Below, one piece after another: positions 35,272 to 43,602 of a DNA stretch of 64,000 nucleotides. The notes under the pieces are model-generated. The model was not told the DNA's origin. It saw only the letters and a list, made by a program, of their open reading frames with translations, and did not search any database. How positions within the stretch are numbered: the stretch's first letter is position 1; every line of letters begins with the position of its first letter. The translations under genes and the position numbers were made by a program. The stretch covers positions 62,001 through 126,000 of the forward strand of contig NZ_JABASQ010000004.1 in assembly GCF_016107535.1 (NCBI RefSeq). Reading direction: 5' to 3'. The stretch is from Psychrobacter cibarius. Lineage in GTDB: Bacteria > Pseudomonadota > Gammaproteobacteria > Pseudomonadales > Moraxellaceae.

Positions 35272-36192
35272 TCACGTAGGGGCTTTTTCTCTATTTAAAA
35301 TAAATACCAATACTGCACCCAAGATAACCGAGCTTGCTATAATGAATGGCATGGTCAATTGCTCAGATAAAAACACCACGCCTAATATCGCAGCGAGTAT
35401 AGGGACACACAATTGTACAACTGCTGCTTGGGTGTTTTTTAACAAAGGCATGGCCATATACCAGATGCTATAGCCTATACCAGATGCGATCGCTCCTGAT
35501 GCACAGGCCAAAAGTACTCCCTTGATAGTAATGTCACCTAAATTGATGTTTTCCAAGCCTATATTGTCTAGATAAGTCATGCTTATCATTAACAGTATGG
35601 GCGCTGCTATCAGACTCCGAATGAAATTAAAACCTGTGGCTCGCAGCGGCGACACGCATGATTTGCCGCGTATGCTATATATGCCCCAAGCGGCACCACT
35701 GATTGCCATAAGCACCGCCGCTAGTAACGAAGGCACCGCTGCTGACGGTAGCATCAAATAGACAAACCCTGCTACCGCTACGATAAATGCCAGCCATTGT
35801 AAGCCGCTCAATTGCTCTTTTTTATAGATGCCCCAACCAATCATCGTCAGCTGAACCGCTGAAAATAGAATCAGCGCTCCTGTACCAGTATCCAACTCTA
35901 CATAAGCAATCGAAAAGCATAGCGCATAAATCACTAAGCTCACGCTACTTAACCAGCTACCTTTACCGTTTAAAATAGCAGCGTGAGCAATACTGTCAGA
36001 CTCTCGCGCGTGCTGTCGTAACCGATAAGCATGAATGGTCATGATAATACCTAGGCAGACAGCAGCGCTCAGCAGGCGCAAAATGGTAAAGCTCCAAGCA
36101 TCTATATGACCCTCTGCTAACGCCATCCGGCAAAAGAGAGAGTTTGCAGCAAAGGCGATTAATGCAATAACGGTGTACAAGGTGGCTTTCAA
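35272..36192 (-). CDS. EamA-family (DMT superfamily) transporter
   Basis: 306 residues with ten hydrophobic segments arranged as two EamA repeats. The first repeat has F-A-A-N-S-L-F-C-R-M-A-L, the second I-S-G-A-A-W-G-I-Y-S-I and the late P-I-L-A-A-I-L-G-V-V-F-L-S-E-Q motif that marks drug/metabolite exporters of this class. Substrate unknown. The start is unusual: a TTG at 36192 with AGGA seven bases upstream; the next ATG is inside the first helix, so the TTG is likely real. The gene runs toward the MliC-like gene. Confidence 0.85.
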   Translation of the reverse strand: MKATLYTVIALIAFAANSLFCRMALAEGHIDAWSFTILRLLSAAVCLGIIMTIHAYRLRQHARESDSIAHAAILNGKGSWLSSVSLVIYALCFSIAYVELDTGTGALILFSAVQLTMIGWGIYKKEQLSGLQWLAFIVAVAGFVYLMLPSAAVPSLLAAVLMAISGAAWGIYSIRGKSCVSPLRATGFNFIRSLIAAPILLMISMTYLDNIGLENINLGDITIKGVLLACASGAIASGIGYSIWYMAMPLLKNTQAAVVQLCVPILAAILGVVFLSEQLTMPFIIASSVILGAVLVFILNREKAPT

Positions 36193-36514
36193 AAATAATT
36201 CCTACAATAAAGAAGCTGGTTTTTTAATAAAATAGGCAAATTCGACTTTTAGGGATGTTGTTAACACTGTTTTACCAGCAAAAATAATGGCAAAAGTGAC
36301 AAAAATTAGTTGCTAGTTGGAAAGTGTCTTACAACAGAGCATATTTTATTGCACTCGCAGGCGAAAGTGTTTTTTAAATTGGACTGATGATAGTTGAATT
36401 AACAATAAAGGCCGACTACAAAAGTGGTGTGATGTGGATCAAGCGCATACTCAGAACGATTGCTGAAGTTAATCGTCATAAATCAAATAAAAACAATAGA
36501 TAGGAAAAAGTAAT
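36193..36514. other. 322-bp gap between divergent genes
   Basis: AT-rich spacer between the EamA transporter and the DUF421 gene. It must hold two divergent promoters, but I see no clear boxes, hairpins or small genes in it. Confidence 0.4.
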
Positions 36515-37198
36515 ATGGATTGGGCAAGTATTTTTATTCATGACACTACTTGGGCATTTGCGCTTGAGATATTGGTGCGTGTCAGCGTCATGTTTGTGCT
36601 GATTATCTCGTTTTTGCGTTTGACGGGCAAACGCGGCGTCCGTCAGCTGTCAATCTTTGAGTTGACCATTATTTTATCATTGGGCTCTATCGCAGGTGAC
36701 CCTATGTTTAACGAGGATTTGCCGATTATTCAGGCAGTACTGGTCATGAGCATCGTTATCGTGCTTTATCGATTATGCACGTGGATCATGATGGAATTCC
36801 AACCTTTTGAAGATTTATTAGAAGGGAAGTCGCTCTATATTGTAGAAGATGGGATGCTGGTACTCGATAAGATTAAAAAGGGTAAAATGTCTCATGATGA
36901 GTTTTTTACTGAAATGCGCCAACAAGGGGTTGAGCATTTGGGTCAAGTGCGTACAGGCTTGCTAGAGACGGACGGTAATTTTAGTATATTGTTATATCCG
37001 CCTGAAAACACCGGCTATGGTATGCCGCTTTTCCCTAAGCAGTATCAACCTGTCGAAGAGATAGAGTCAGAAACATATTACGCATGTATGCATTGCGGCT
37101 ATGTCGATCATATATCTGACCCAAATCAGCTCTGTGAACGCTGTGAGAATGGATGTCGAGACTGGGCAAAGGCCTTGAATAGTGAGATCATTAGATGA
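36515..37198 (+). CDS. DUF421 (YetF/YcaP-type) membrane protein with C-terminal zinc-ribbon-like motif
   Basis: 227 residues. Three membrane helices at the N-terminus contain the family features R-L-T-G-K-R-G-V-R-Q-L-S and E-L-T-I-I-L-S-L-G-S-I-A-G-D. These are followed by the cytoplasmic part with L-L-E-G-K-S-L-Y-I-V-E-D-G, typical of DUF421/YetF proteins of unknown function. The last 50 residues add C-M-H-C-G and, 14 residues on, C-E-R-C-E-N-G-C, which looks like a zinc ribbon. An AGGAAAAAG leader precedes the ATG. It is convergent with the creD remnant. Confidence 0.85.
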   Translation: MDWASIFIHDTTWAFALEILVRVSVMFVLIISFLRLTGKRGVRQLSIFELTIILSLGSIAGDPMFNEDLPIIQAVLVMSIVIVLYRLCTWIMMEFQPFEDLLEGKSLYIVEDGMLVLDKIKKGKMSHDEFFTEMRQQGVEHLGQVRTGLLETDGNFSILLYPPENTGYGMPLFPKQYQPVEEIESETYYACMHCGYVDHISDPNQLCERCENGCRDWAKALNSEIIR

Positions 37199-37247
37199 TA
37201 ATAAATGAGATGATAGCTATATGAATTATCTATGAGTAGATCGAGCG

Positions 37248-37295
37248 GTCTTATGTTGGCAGACTTAATAATAGCCAATTATACCAACGTAAGAC
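37248..37295. terminator. Hairpin between convergent genes
   Basis: GTCTTATGTTGG (37248-37259) pairs with CCAACGTAAGAC (37284-37295) with one G-U pair and a loop of 24 bases. No T run follows directly, so its role as terminator for DUF421 or creD is uncertain. Confidence 0.4.
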
Positions 37296-37333
37296 AGCCC
37301 TAGACTAAACGTTTTTAACATACCTTAATTGAG

Positions 37334-37984
37334 TTAGGCAATTTTATACCAATCAATTTTACGGGTCATGACCATCACGCAAGCGAGCAGCACAAAACAG
37401 AAGACAGCACCAAGCAATAAATTCATATCTTCGGTGGTTAATATGCCGAAAAACGCCGCATAAAATCCTGCCAATGTGACAGTGAAAATCGCTGCTCGCT
37501 TGACGCCGCCCAGTACATAATAAGTATACCAACCAATGAGTCCAACACAGGCGCTGGCAGCAATGGCATACGCTTTCCAAAAGACAATTTGCTCAGCAAG
37601 TGGTAATAGTAAGACATAAAACACAAACAGCGCGCAACCGACCAACAGATATTGAATAGGGTGAATACGGCTGGATTTGATCACTTCAAATAAAAAGAAA
37701 GTGCCGAATGATACTAAGATTAATAATAAGGCATATTTCATCGTTCGTTCAGTTTGTAAATACACATCATTAGGCTCAGCAAAACTCACACCAAAGCTGT
37801 TCAGGCGCACGTTTCGATAGCTATCAGGTATGGTGGTAGCTTCTGCTGTAGCAGCGCCTTCCATTGCTATAAGCGCATCACCAGAAGCCATTGACTGGCT
37901 GTTGTTATCAAGAGTGGCTTGACTGGTGACGACACATCGGTTGTTGGCGATGCTGACACATTGCGACAAATCTTGATTGTTGGC
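37334..37984 (-). pseudogene. creD: creD, 3' part (C-terminal membrane domain) separated by an IS630-family element
   Basis: About 216 residues that form the C-terminal half of CreD, the inner-membrane protein of the CreBC regulon. The conserved segment R-L-N-S-F-G-V-S-F-A-E-P-N-D-V-Y-L-Q-T-E-R-T-x-K-Y begins at about residue 50 of this part. Five membrane helices follow (from Y-A-L-L-L-I-L-V-S-F-G-T-F-F-L-F-E), with the family pattern H-P-I-Q-Y-L-L-V-G and Y-V-L-G-G-V-K-R-A. It has no ATG start of its own near the break. Joined to the 5' part at 38901-39842 after removing the element and one TA, the frame is continuous and gives a protein of about 530 residues. Confidence 0.88.
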
Positions 37985-38047
37985 TATAGTGTATTAAATA
38001 CAAAAATGTTATAAGTTAAAATAACTCAACAGATATCCTCAATTATC

Positions 38048-38398
38048 ATGACTTACTCCCTAGACTATCGCAAACAAGTTCTTAAAAGCTTAGCAGATGG
38101 CATGACCTTTGCCGAGGCAGCCTCTTTTTATGACATTAGTCCAACCACCATTCAAAAGTGGAAGAAACGGCTGCATAGTAAGAGCACTCGCAATGTTACG
38201 CCATCAAAAATACCGGATGATGCCCTACGCAAAGACGTTGAGCGTTACCCTGATGACTATCACTATGAGAGAGCAAGACGGTTCAACTGTACTGCCCCAG
38301 CCATTTGTGAGGCTTTAAAACGTCTTGGCATCAGTCAAAAAAAAGACCTTAGAGCATCCAAAAGCTTGCCCAATAAAGAGAGCGGAGTATCAGAGTAA
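38048..38398 (+). CDS. IS630-family transposase, N-terminal (DNA-binding) frame
   Basis: 116 residues with the IS630 helix-turn-helix start: M-T-Y-S-L-D-Y-R-K-Q-V-L-K-S-L, then T-F-A-E-A-A-S-F-Y-D-I-S-P-T-T-I-Q-K-W-K-K. The region A-L-K-R-L-G-I-S-Q-K is where the linker to the catalytic domain normally continues. Here the frame leaves the family pattern after an A8 run at 38337-38344 and ends 54 bases later. Loss of one A, or a +1 shift in the run, joins it to the next frame as Q-K-K-T-L-E-H-P-K, which fits the family. Confidence 0.88.
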   Translation: MTYSLDYRKQVLKSLADGMTFAEAASFYDISPTTIQKWKKRLHSKSTRNVTPSKIPDDALRKDVERYPDDYHYERARRFNCTAPAICEALKRLGISQKKDLRASKSLPNKESGVSE

Positions 38399-38897
38399 GC
38401 TTGATAACTTTAAACAGCAAGGCTATCCCATTGTCTATATGGACGAAAGTGGCTTTGAGGCTGAAACCATTCGTCCTTATGGCTATGCACCGATAGGTAA
38501 ACCCTGTATCGACAGCTACAACTGGCAGGCAAAAAAGCGAACCAACGTCATTGGTGCTCTATATAAAAAGATGCTGTTTGCGCTGGATTACTTTGAGCAG
38601 AACATTAACAGTAATATATTCTATCAGTGGTTCAAACAGACACTAATCCCAAGTCTTAAAACCAAATGCGTGATTGTGATGGATAACGCCAGATTTCATA
38701 AGAGCAAGCGCATTCAAAAACTACTGAACAGGCATGGTCATCGTATTCTATGGCTGCCGCCGTACAGCCCAGACTTAAACCCTATCGAGAAGAAGTGGGC
38801 TCAAGTGAAGTTTTTACGCCAAGGCTGGATGGAAAATGACTTATCTAAATTGTTTTATGATATTTGTTCTAGCCATAACACTTTTGCTTTGAACTGA
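38346..38897 (+). CDS. IS630-family transposase, C-terminal (DDE catalytic) frame
   Basis: The catalytic part with the IS630 triad: Y-M-D-E-S-G-F-E (first Asp), V-I-V-M-D-N-A-R-F-H-K-S (second Asp) and L-P-P-Y-S-P-D-L-N-P-I-E-K-K-W (Glu). The open frame reaches upstream to a TTG at 38325, but the family sequence only begins around 38346 (T-L-E-H-P-K-A), just after the A8 run, so translation most likely comes from a shift out of the first frame. It ends D-I-C-S-S-H-N-T-F-A-L-N at the right end of the element. Confidence 0.85.
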   Translation, partial: TLEHPKACPIKRAEYQSKLDNFKQQGYPIVYMDESGFEAETIRPYGYAPIGKPCIDSYNWQAKKRTNVIGALYKKMLFALDYFEQNINSNIFYQWFKQTLIPSLKTKCVIVMDNARFHKSKRIQKLLNRHGHRILWLPPYSPDLNPIEKKWAQVKFLRQGWMENDLSKLFYDICSSHNTFALN

Positions 38898-38900
38898 CTA

Positions 38901-39842
38901 TATTGTTAAATACTGATTTTGCCAACTGGCTTCAAAACCTTTAGCGGTAAGTTTCTTGGCATTGGGGAGCGCCTTACCAATAAAGTTTGGCGCATGCCAA
39001 TTACTGCGCATCGTTAAGTTAAAGTTTTGTCCCGTCGGTACAGTGTTTACATTGCTAATACCAGCTAACGGTAAATCAATGACGATTTCTGTACTGGTCA
39101 ATGACTCGCTAGTACCGTTCGTAGCAAGGGCGTTATTGCCATTCTGTTGGCTCGTTATATTTTTTACTGAACGTTGTAATATATCTTGCGGAATATCTAC
39201 TTCTACATAGGTCAGGTTTTTCAGCAGCGCTGTCTGAGGGTAGGTCGCTTTTATCGGTTTTTTATCAATGGTCACCGTTGGTAGCGTCGCCACGCCGCGC
39301 AGATCTGATACTGGAATAATCAATTTTGCTGCATTCCAGTGGATGATGGTTTTTTCGGGCTGGGCGTTATTTTTATTGGCGGGTGTGTTGATGGAGCCTT
39401 GTGCGTCACTAGTTTTGCTCGTAGTTTCATATAAGCTGCTGATGGCTTGATCAAATGTATAGCGCTGGTCAAATGTCAACGCACCATCATAACTGGTCGC
39501 ATGATAGATGCCACGTTTGTAGGTATCAGTGCTGACTTCAAGATCTTGTATGGCTTGGGTCTGACTGGCAAAGACAATTTCATTTTTTGAGTAAGATGGT
39601 GCACATTTGCTGGTTTTTTCAGGTGCTGTAATCTGACATTCAGGTGTAATTGTGGTAGGGATGATGATAAATGGGGTGATGACTTCTTGCGGATTGACGT
39701 GCTGCTGGGCAATTTCTTTAACCACCGACGCGGCATAATTTTGTCGTTCGTAGATGACTGAGCCAATCATACCGAGACCGATGGCAAAAATAATACAAAG
39801 CCCGGCGATGATGGACAATTTCGTCAATAGTGTTTTTTGCAT
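38901..39842 (-). pseudogene. creD: creD, 5' part (N-terminal helix and periplasmic domain)
   Basis: 314 codons from ATG at 39842 up to the TA at the insertion point. An N-terminal membrane helix (about residues 9-29) precedes the CreD-like opening of the periplasmic domain: I-G-S-V-I-Y-E-R-Q-N-Y-A, followed by V-V-K-E-I-A-Q-Q-H-V. The later D-L-P-L-A-G-I-S-N-V segment and N-W-H-A-P-N-F-I-G-K-A-L-P are typical CreD blocks. In the present sequence, translation ends at a TAG formed by the element border (38898-38900), so the five C-terminal membrane helices are lost. CreD is required for envelope integrity responses controlled by CreBC in enterics; its role here is inferred. Confidence 0.88.
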
Positions 39843-39973
39843 GAAAGCTCCTCATATGAATCTTTAGTCCAAAACTGTGCATATAAAAGTCAGTAGGTTC
39901 AAAGAAGATCATAGAGGAGAGATGAAGAAAAAATATGTAAGAACGATGGAGAGTGTGTGGAAAAATAAGCCTT

Positions 39974-40037
39974 AGTGTTTTCTGATACCAGTATTTTTTG
40001 ATACTAGTATCTTCTGGCATCAGTGTTTTTTAGTATC
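39974..40037. repeat. Four degenerate 16-bp tandem repeats at the 3' end of the yqhA-like gene
   Basis: Units at 39974, 39990, 40006 and 40022 read AGTGTTTTCTGATACC, AGTATTTTTTGATACT, AGTATCTTCTGGCATC and AGTGTTTTTTAGTATC. The array overlaps the last codons and stop of the minus-strand gene. It may double as its terminator because GATACTAGTATC (40000-40011) is a perfect palindrome next to T/A runs. Confidence 0.6.
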
Positions 40038-40544
40038 ACCAACCACTTTATCCATAATAGCAAATAATAAACCAGACAACACAAAAGTCATGTGAATGAT
40101 GACTTTCCACATGAGTTTGTCCGCTTCACCCTCACTCAATTCATTAGGAATATCCATAAATGACTTTAATAGATCAATCGCAGAAATAGCGACGATGGCA
40201 CCGATAACTTTTAGTTTTAGACCAGAAAAATCTACTTTGCCCATCCAACTAGGTCGATCAACGTGATCACCAGTATCAATTTTTGAGACAAATATTTCAT
40301 AGCCACTAAATATGATGATTAATAATAAACTGGCTACTAAAGAGAGGTCGACCAACACTAATATATTAACAATGACATCTGATACAGAAGCGCTAAATAC
40401 AGTATTGAACATCATGACTGTTTTTTGAATGAATTTTATAAATAATAAAATAATCCCTAAGACCAGCCCTAAATAAAAAGGCGCCAATATCCAGCGGCTG
40501 TTAAAGATGGTTTTTTCTAGGTATCGTTCAATGTTTTTTAGCAT
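40020..40544 (-). CDS. YqhA-like UPF0114 membrane protein
   Basis: 174 residues with three or four hydrophobic segments. The family features are visible: an N-terminal E-R-Y-L-E-K-T-I-F-N-S-R-W-I-L-A-P-F-Y-L, then V-D-L-S-L-V-A-S-L-L-L-I-I-I-F-S-G-Y-E, and P-x-W-M-G-K-V-D-F-S-G-L-K-L-K-V-I. UPF0114 proteins have no established function. It lies 480 bases upstream of the creD start in the same orientation with a 177-bp gap. Its last codons fall in a tandem repeat. Confidence 0.88.
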   Translation of the reverse strand: MLKNIERYLEKTIFNSRWILAPFYLGLVLGIILLFIKFIQKTVMMFNTVFSASVSDVIVNILVLVDLSLVASLLLIIIFSGYEIFVSKIDTGDHVDRPSWMGKVDFSGLKLKVIGAIVAISAIDLLKSFMDIPNELSEGEADKLMWKVIIHMTFVLSGLLFAIMDKVVGDTKKH

Positions 40545-40611
40545 GGATATCTCTTAAGGCTCTTAAAGGTAAGGTTGTAGGTCATTTACTGATAACGTGG
40601 TATAGATGGAT

Positions 40612-41193
40612 TTAAGAAAGCCATTCAAGCACTTGTTGTACCCGCTCATCTCTATCACCACCTATGCGATGAAATGGCTTTTGGTGACGGGTCAGCTGAC
40701 TTTCAAAATAAGCACTGATTTCATCACGTTGATGTGGGCTATCACGCAAATCATCGGCGACCCACGGAATATCAACTTCGGTTAATAGAATCAAATCATA
40801 ATGATGCGTTAACGCCGCATTGGTGAGCGCTTTAGGGCAATCACCATAATACCAGTTGGCATAAACCATTAGCTCAAATAAACTGGTGTCACAAAACAAG
40901 TAGCTGCTATCAGAATTTTGCGCGGCTTGTGCGGCGAGTTTATTTTCTAACTCAATTTGACCTTGTGCAATAGGGAGTAAATCATCCCAAGTGCAAGTGA
41001 GGTGTTCCTTATCCCATTTCGCTTGTAGATAGGTGCGCATGTATTCTGGCACCCAAGGGCAACCAAAATGCGCTGCCAAGTCGCGACATAGCGTGGTCTT
41101 ACCAGTGCTCTCTGCCCCTAGGATAGCGACATTGATGACCGATTTAGGCGTATGCTGCTTTAGGTTGCAAGCGGTAACGTCGTTGCCATTCAT
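40612..41193 (-). CDS. nadR: NadR-type nicotinamide riboside kinase
   Basis: 193 residues forming a P-loop kinase like the C-terminal domain of NadR, without the NMN adenylyltransferase or DNA-binding domains of the full enterobacterial protein. Walker A is G-A-E-S-T-G-K-T-T at about residues 26-34. W-V-P-E-Y-M-R-T-Y and F-C-D-T-S-L-F-E-L are family blocks, and D-I-P-W-V-A-D-D-L-R lines the riboside site. It phosphorylates nicotinamide riboside to NMN. The gene overlaps the end of pnuC by 50 bp, so uptake and trapping are translationally linked. The symbol refers to the kinase domain only. Confidence 0.85.
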   Translation of the reverse strand: MNGNDVTACNLKQHTPKSVINVAILGAESTGKTTLCRDLAAHFGCPWVPEYMRTYLQAKWDKEHLTCTWDDLLPIAQGQIELENKLAAQAAQNSDSSYLFCDTSLFELMVYANWYYGDCPKALTNAALTHHYDLILLTEVDIPWVADDLRDSPHQRDEISAYFESQLTRHQKPFHRIGGDRDERVQQVLEWLS

Positions 41194-41905
41194 AGTAAGC
41201 CCAAATTGCGATAAGAGTGAAGACTACGTATTGTAGCGCAGTAAAAGTGAGACCTTTATAAAAGTATAGCGGGACTGAAATAGCATCGGCGATTATCCAG
41301 AGTATCCAATGCTCAATTTTGCGCCGCGCCATCAGCCACATCGCCATCAAAAACAGCGCGGTGGTCAGCATGTCGGTGTAATCAACCCACGTAAATAAAT
41401 GCAAACCTAATACCGCGCCATCAAAACTAAAGTTATTATTGATGACTGGTCTGAAGTAATACACCAACGCGACAAAGGCAATAGTCGCCGAGGCTAGTAA
41501 GGCGAGTATTGGCACATCTTTTTTATCGAGATGTTCTACTTGAATAGCATTCTGGGCGTTAGTCCTTGCTAACGACTCATTTTGCTGCTGACCAGTAGGG
41601 TTGATATAATCTTGCTGTTTTTTGATTGCTGTGTTTTTCTTACTCTGTGTCCAATTGATCCAGCCATATAGACTCATCACCGTATAATAGGCATTGATAA
41701 ACATATCGCCAAATAACTGCCATTTCCACAACAGATAGACAAAGATTGCGGTGCTGACGAGACCAATGGGGAAGACTAGAATATTGGTTCTGCTGGCGAG
41801 TAAGACACTTGCTACCCCAAATATGACGGCAATCAATTCAAGAGCAATAAAGACGGTGGGATAGTCAGCGTACTGTCCAAATAACCAGTTAAAAATTTCT
41901 ACCAT
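41144..41905 (-). CDS. pnuC: Nicotinamide riboside transporter PnuC
   Basis: 253 residues from the ATG at 41905 (M-V-E-I-F-N-W-L-F), with GGAA seven bases upstream; an in-frame TTG at 41917 is less likely. About seven membrane helices are present. PnuC features include the W-K-W-Q-L-F-G-D-M-F-I-N-A-Y-Y motif, S-L-Y-G-W-I-N-W, and the late W-I-L-W-I-I-A-D-A-I-S-V-P-L-Y. A charged, Gln/Asn-rich cytoplasmic loop of about 50 residues sits in the middle. PnuC takes up nicotinamide riboside by facilitated diffusion, driven by phosphorylation by the overlapping nadR-type kinase. Confidence 0.93.
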   Translation of the reverse strand: MVEIFNWLFGQYADYPTVFIALELIAVIFGVASVLLASRTNILVFPIGLVSTAIFVYLLWKWQLFGDMFINAYYTVMSLYGWINWTQSKKNTAIKKQQDYINPTGQQQNESLARTNAQNAIQVEHLDKKDVPILALLASATIAFVALVYYFRPVINNNFSFDGAVLGLHLFTWVDYTDMLTTALFLMAMWLMARRKIEHWILWIIADAISVPLYFYKGLTFTALQYVVFTLIAIWAYYEWQRRYRLQPKAAYA

Positions 41906-42202
41906 GAGTATTTCCAAATATGAGCGGGTTTATGTCTCGCAGTTTTATGAGCTCGAACTGTGAACGCGTCGCTAGCAAAATGCGCCAATTATAACGTAGC
42001 TGCTCCAAAATGAAGTCAGGACTTTGCTTATTTTTCGCAACAAACAGATTATTTGTAACAAAGTATTAGAAAAATAATTATATTCAGGCATAATAAAGGC
42101 TCTGATTTTAAGTTTACAGTTATTCACTGAAATCAAACGACTGTTATTTTTCCACTTTTATGCTTATCCCAAGCCCTATAGTAGTAGACAAGGAAGCTTA
42201 TC

Positions 42203-43348
42203 ATGACGACTTGTATCACAGGCACTGGCCTGTATATTCCGCCTTATAGCATCAGTAATGAAGAGCTAGTAGATTCATTTAATAAGTATGTTGAGAATTA
42301 TAATGCAAAGCATGCTGACGAGATAGCAGCAGGAACTTTGACTGCCCTAGAGCCTTCTTCAGCGGCCTTTATCGAAAAAGTATCTGGTATCAAATCACGT
42401 TATGTGATGGAAAAGGATGGTATTTTAGATCCTGAAATCATGGCACCAGTGATTCCTTATCGTCATTTAGGTGAAGAGCTGTCTATCATGGCAGAAATGG
42501 GTACTGCGGCTTTGAAAGACGCGCTAGCAGATGCGGGTCTTGAGGCGAATGACCTAGATGGTATTATCCTTGCCTGTTCAAACTTCCAGCGTACTTATCC
42601 TGCGGTCGCTATCGAGATTCAAAATGCAATCGGTATGATTGGTGGTTTTGCTTATGATATGAACGTCGCTTGTAGTGCCGCGACTTTTGGTCTATCGCAA
42701 GCACACGGCTCTATCGTTTCTGGTCTGGCTAAGCGCATCGCTGTGGTCAACGTTGAGATTACCTCAGCGCATCTAAACTGGCGTAACCGTGACAGCCACT
42801 TTATCTTTGGCGATGTCGCAACAGCATCTATCGTCGAAGAGCTAGACACGCCAAAAGGTTATGAGATTCTTAACTCTAAGCTATTCACCCAGTTTTCGAC
42901 CAATATCAAAAACGAATACGGCTTTATGGATCGCTCAGAGTTCTTAGCGGCACAGACTGAGATGTATCCAGACATTAAAGAGCCAGTCACCGACAAGCTA
43001 TTCTTACAAAATGGTCGAAAAGTGTTCCGTGAAGTCTGTCCAAAGGTTTCAGAGGTCATCACTGAGCATTTGCAAGAAAACGATATCGCAACGTCTGATG
43101 TTAAAATGATGTGGCTGCACCAAGCCAACGCCAATATGTTGGATTTAATCCTACGTACTGTGATTGGTAAAGAAGCAGATAAAGCGATTGTGCCAAGTGT
43201 CATTGCTGAATTTGCTAACACCAGTTCAGCCAGTCCGATGATTGTTTTCCATCGCTATAAAGATGAGCTGGCATCAGGTGATTTGGGTGTTATCTGTTCA
43301 TTTGGTGCTGGTTACTCTATCGGTTCAGTGTTGGTGCGTAAGGTTTAA
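42203..43348 (+). CDS. Beta-ketoacyl-ACP synthase III-like enzyme (FabH family)
   Basis: 381 residues with the FabH Cys-His-Asn triad: Cys157 in [10 protein letters not shown], His306 in W-L-H-Q-A-N-A-N-M, and Asn339 in F-A-N-T-S-S-A-S. The C-terminal [11 protein letters not shown] motif is standard. FabH enzymes start fatty acid synthesis by condensing acetyl-CoA with malonyl-ACP. This one is about 60 residues longer than classic FabH, has a long insert (about residues 30-75) and stands alone, away from a fab cluster. It may be a variant that uses other acyl primers, as for FabH-like enzymes of pseudomonads. An AAGGAAG leader precedes the ATG. Confidence 0.85.
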   Translation: MTTCITGTGLYIPPYSISNEELVDSFNKYVENYNAKHADEIAAGTLTALEPSSAAFIEKVSGIKSRYVMEKDGILDPEIMAPVIPYRHLGEELSIMAEMGTAALKDALADAGLEANDLDGIILACSNFQRTYPAVAIEIQNAIGMIGGFAYDMNVACSAATFGLSQAHGSIVSGLAKRIAVVNVEITSAHLNWRNRDSHFIFGDVATASIVEELDTPKGYEILNSKLFTQFSTNIKNEYGFMDRSEFLAAQTEMYPDIKEPVTDKLFLQNGRKVFREVCPKVSEVITEHLQENDIATSDVKMMWLHQANANMLDLILRTVIGKEADKAIVPSVIAEFANTSSASPMIVFHRYKDELASGDLGVICSFGAGYSIGSVLVRKV

Positions 43349-43374
43349 TTTTTAAAGTAAAATCTGTTACTAAT

Positions 43375-43410
43375 AAAAAATAGCTAAGAACAACCTTAGC
43401 TATTTTTTTT
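43375..43410 (+). terminator. Terminator after the FabH-like gene
   Basis: AAAAAATAGCTAAG (43375-43388) pairs with CTTAGCTATTTTTT (43395-43408), a 14-bp stem with a six-base loop and T run. Confidence 0.85.
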
Positions 43411-43555
43411 GTCTGTTATTTTTGTTATGAGCACTTAATCACATTATTTAAGCAATATATTATTCAAGAATGAGGCGCTATTTGAGAATATAACGGGAAG
43501 AATGCTTAGAATATCGACAAGAATGCGTAGAGGTTTTAATTTACCCCGAAAAATT

Positions 43556-43564
43556 TGCTATAAT
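43556..43564 (+). promoter_or_regulatory. Extended -10 promoter upstream of prfA
   Basis: TGCTATAAT (43556-43564) is a perfect extended -10 element (TG-n-TATAAT) 39 bases before the prfA ATG. The -35 region is weak (TTTAAT), as is usual for extended -10 promoters. Confidence 0.55.
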
Positions 43565-43602
43565 CACGGTCTTATTCCTCTCATCCAATTAAAAGTCCTT
43601 TT

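Larger units (their letters stand above)
37987..38900 (+). mobile_element. IS630-family insertion sequence, 914 bp, inside creD
   Basis: Terminal inverted repeats start TATAGT when the flanking TA is counted and match at 17 of the outer 24 positions (left end from 37985, right end reverse-complemented from 38902). The target dinucleotide TA is duplicated (37985-37986 and 38901-38902), the IS630/Tc1-mariner rule. The transposase is encoded in two overlapping frames on the plus strand, opposite to creD. Removing the element restores creD exactly. Confidence 0.9.
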
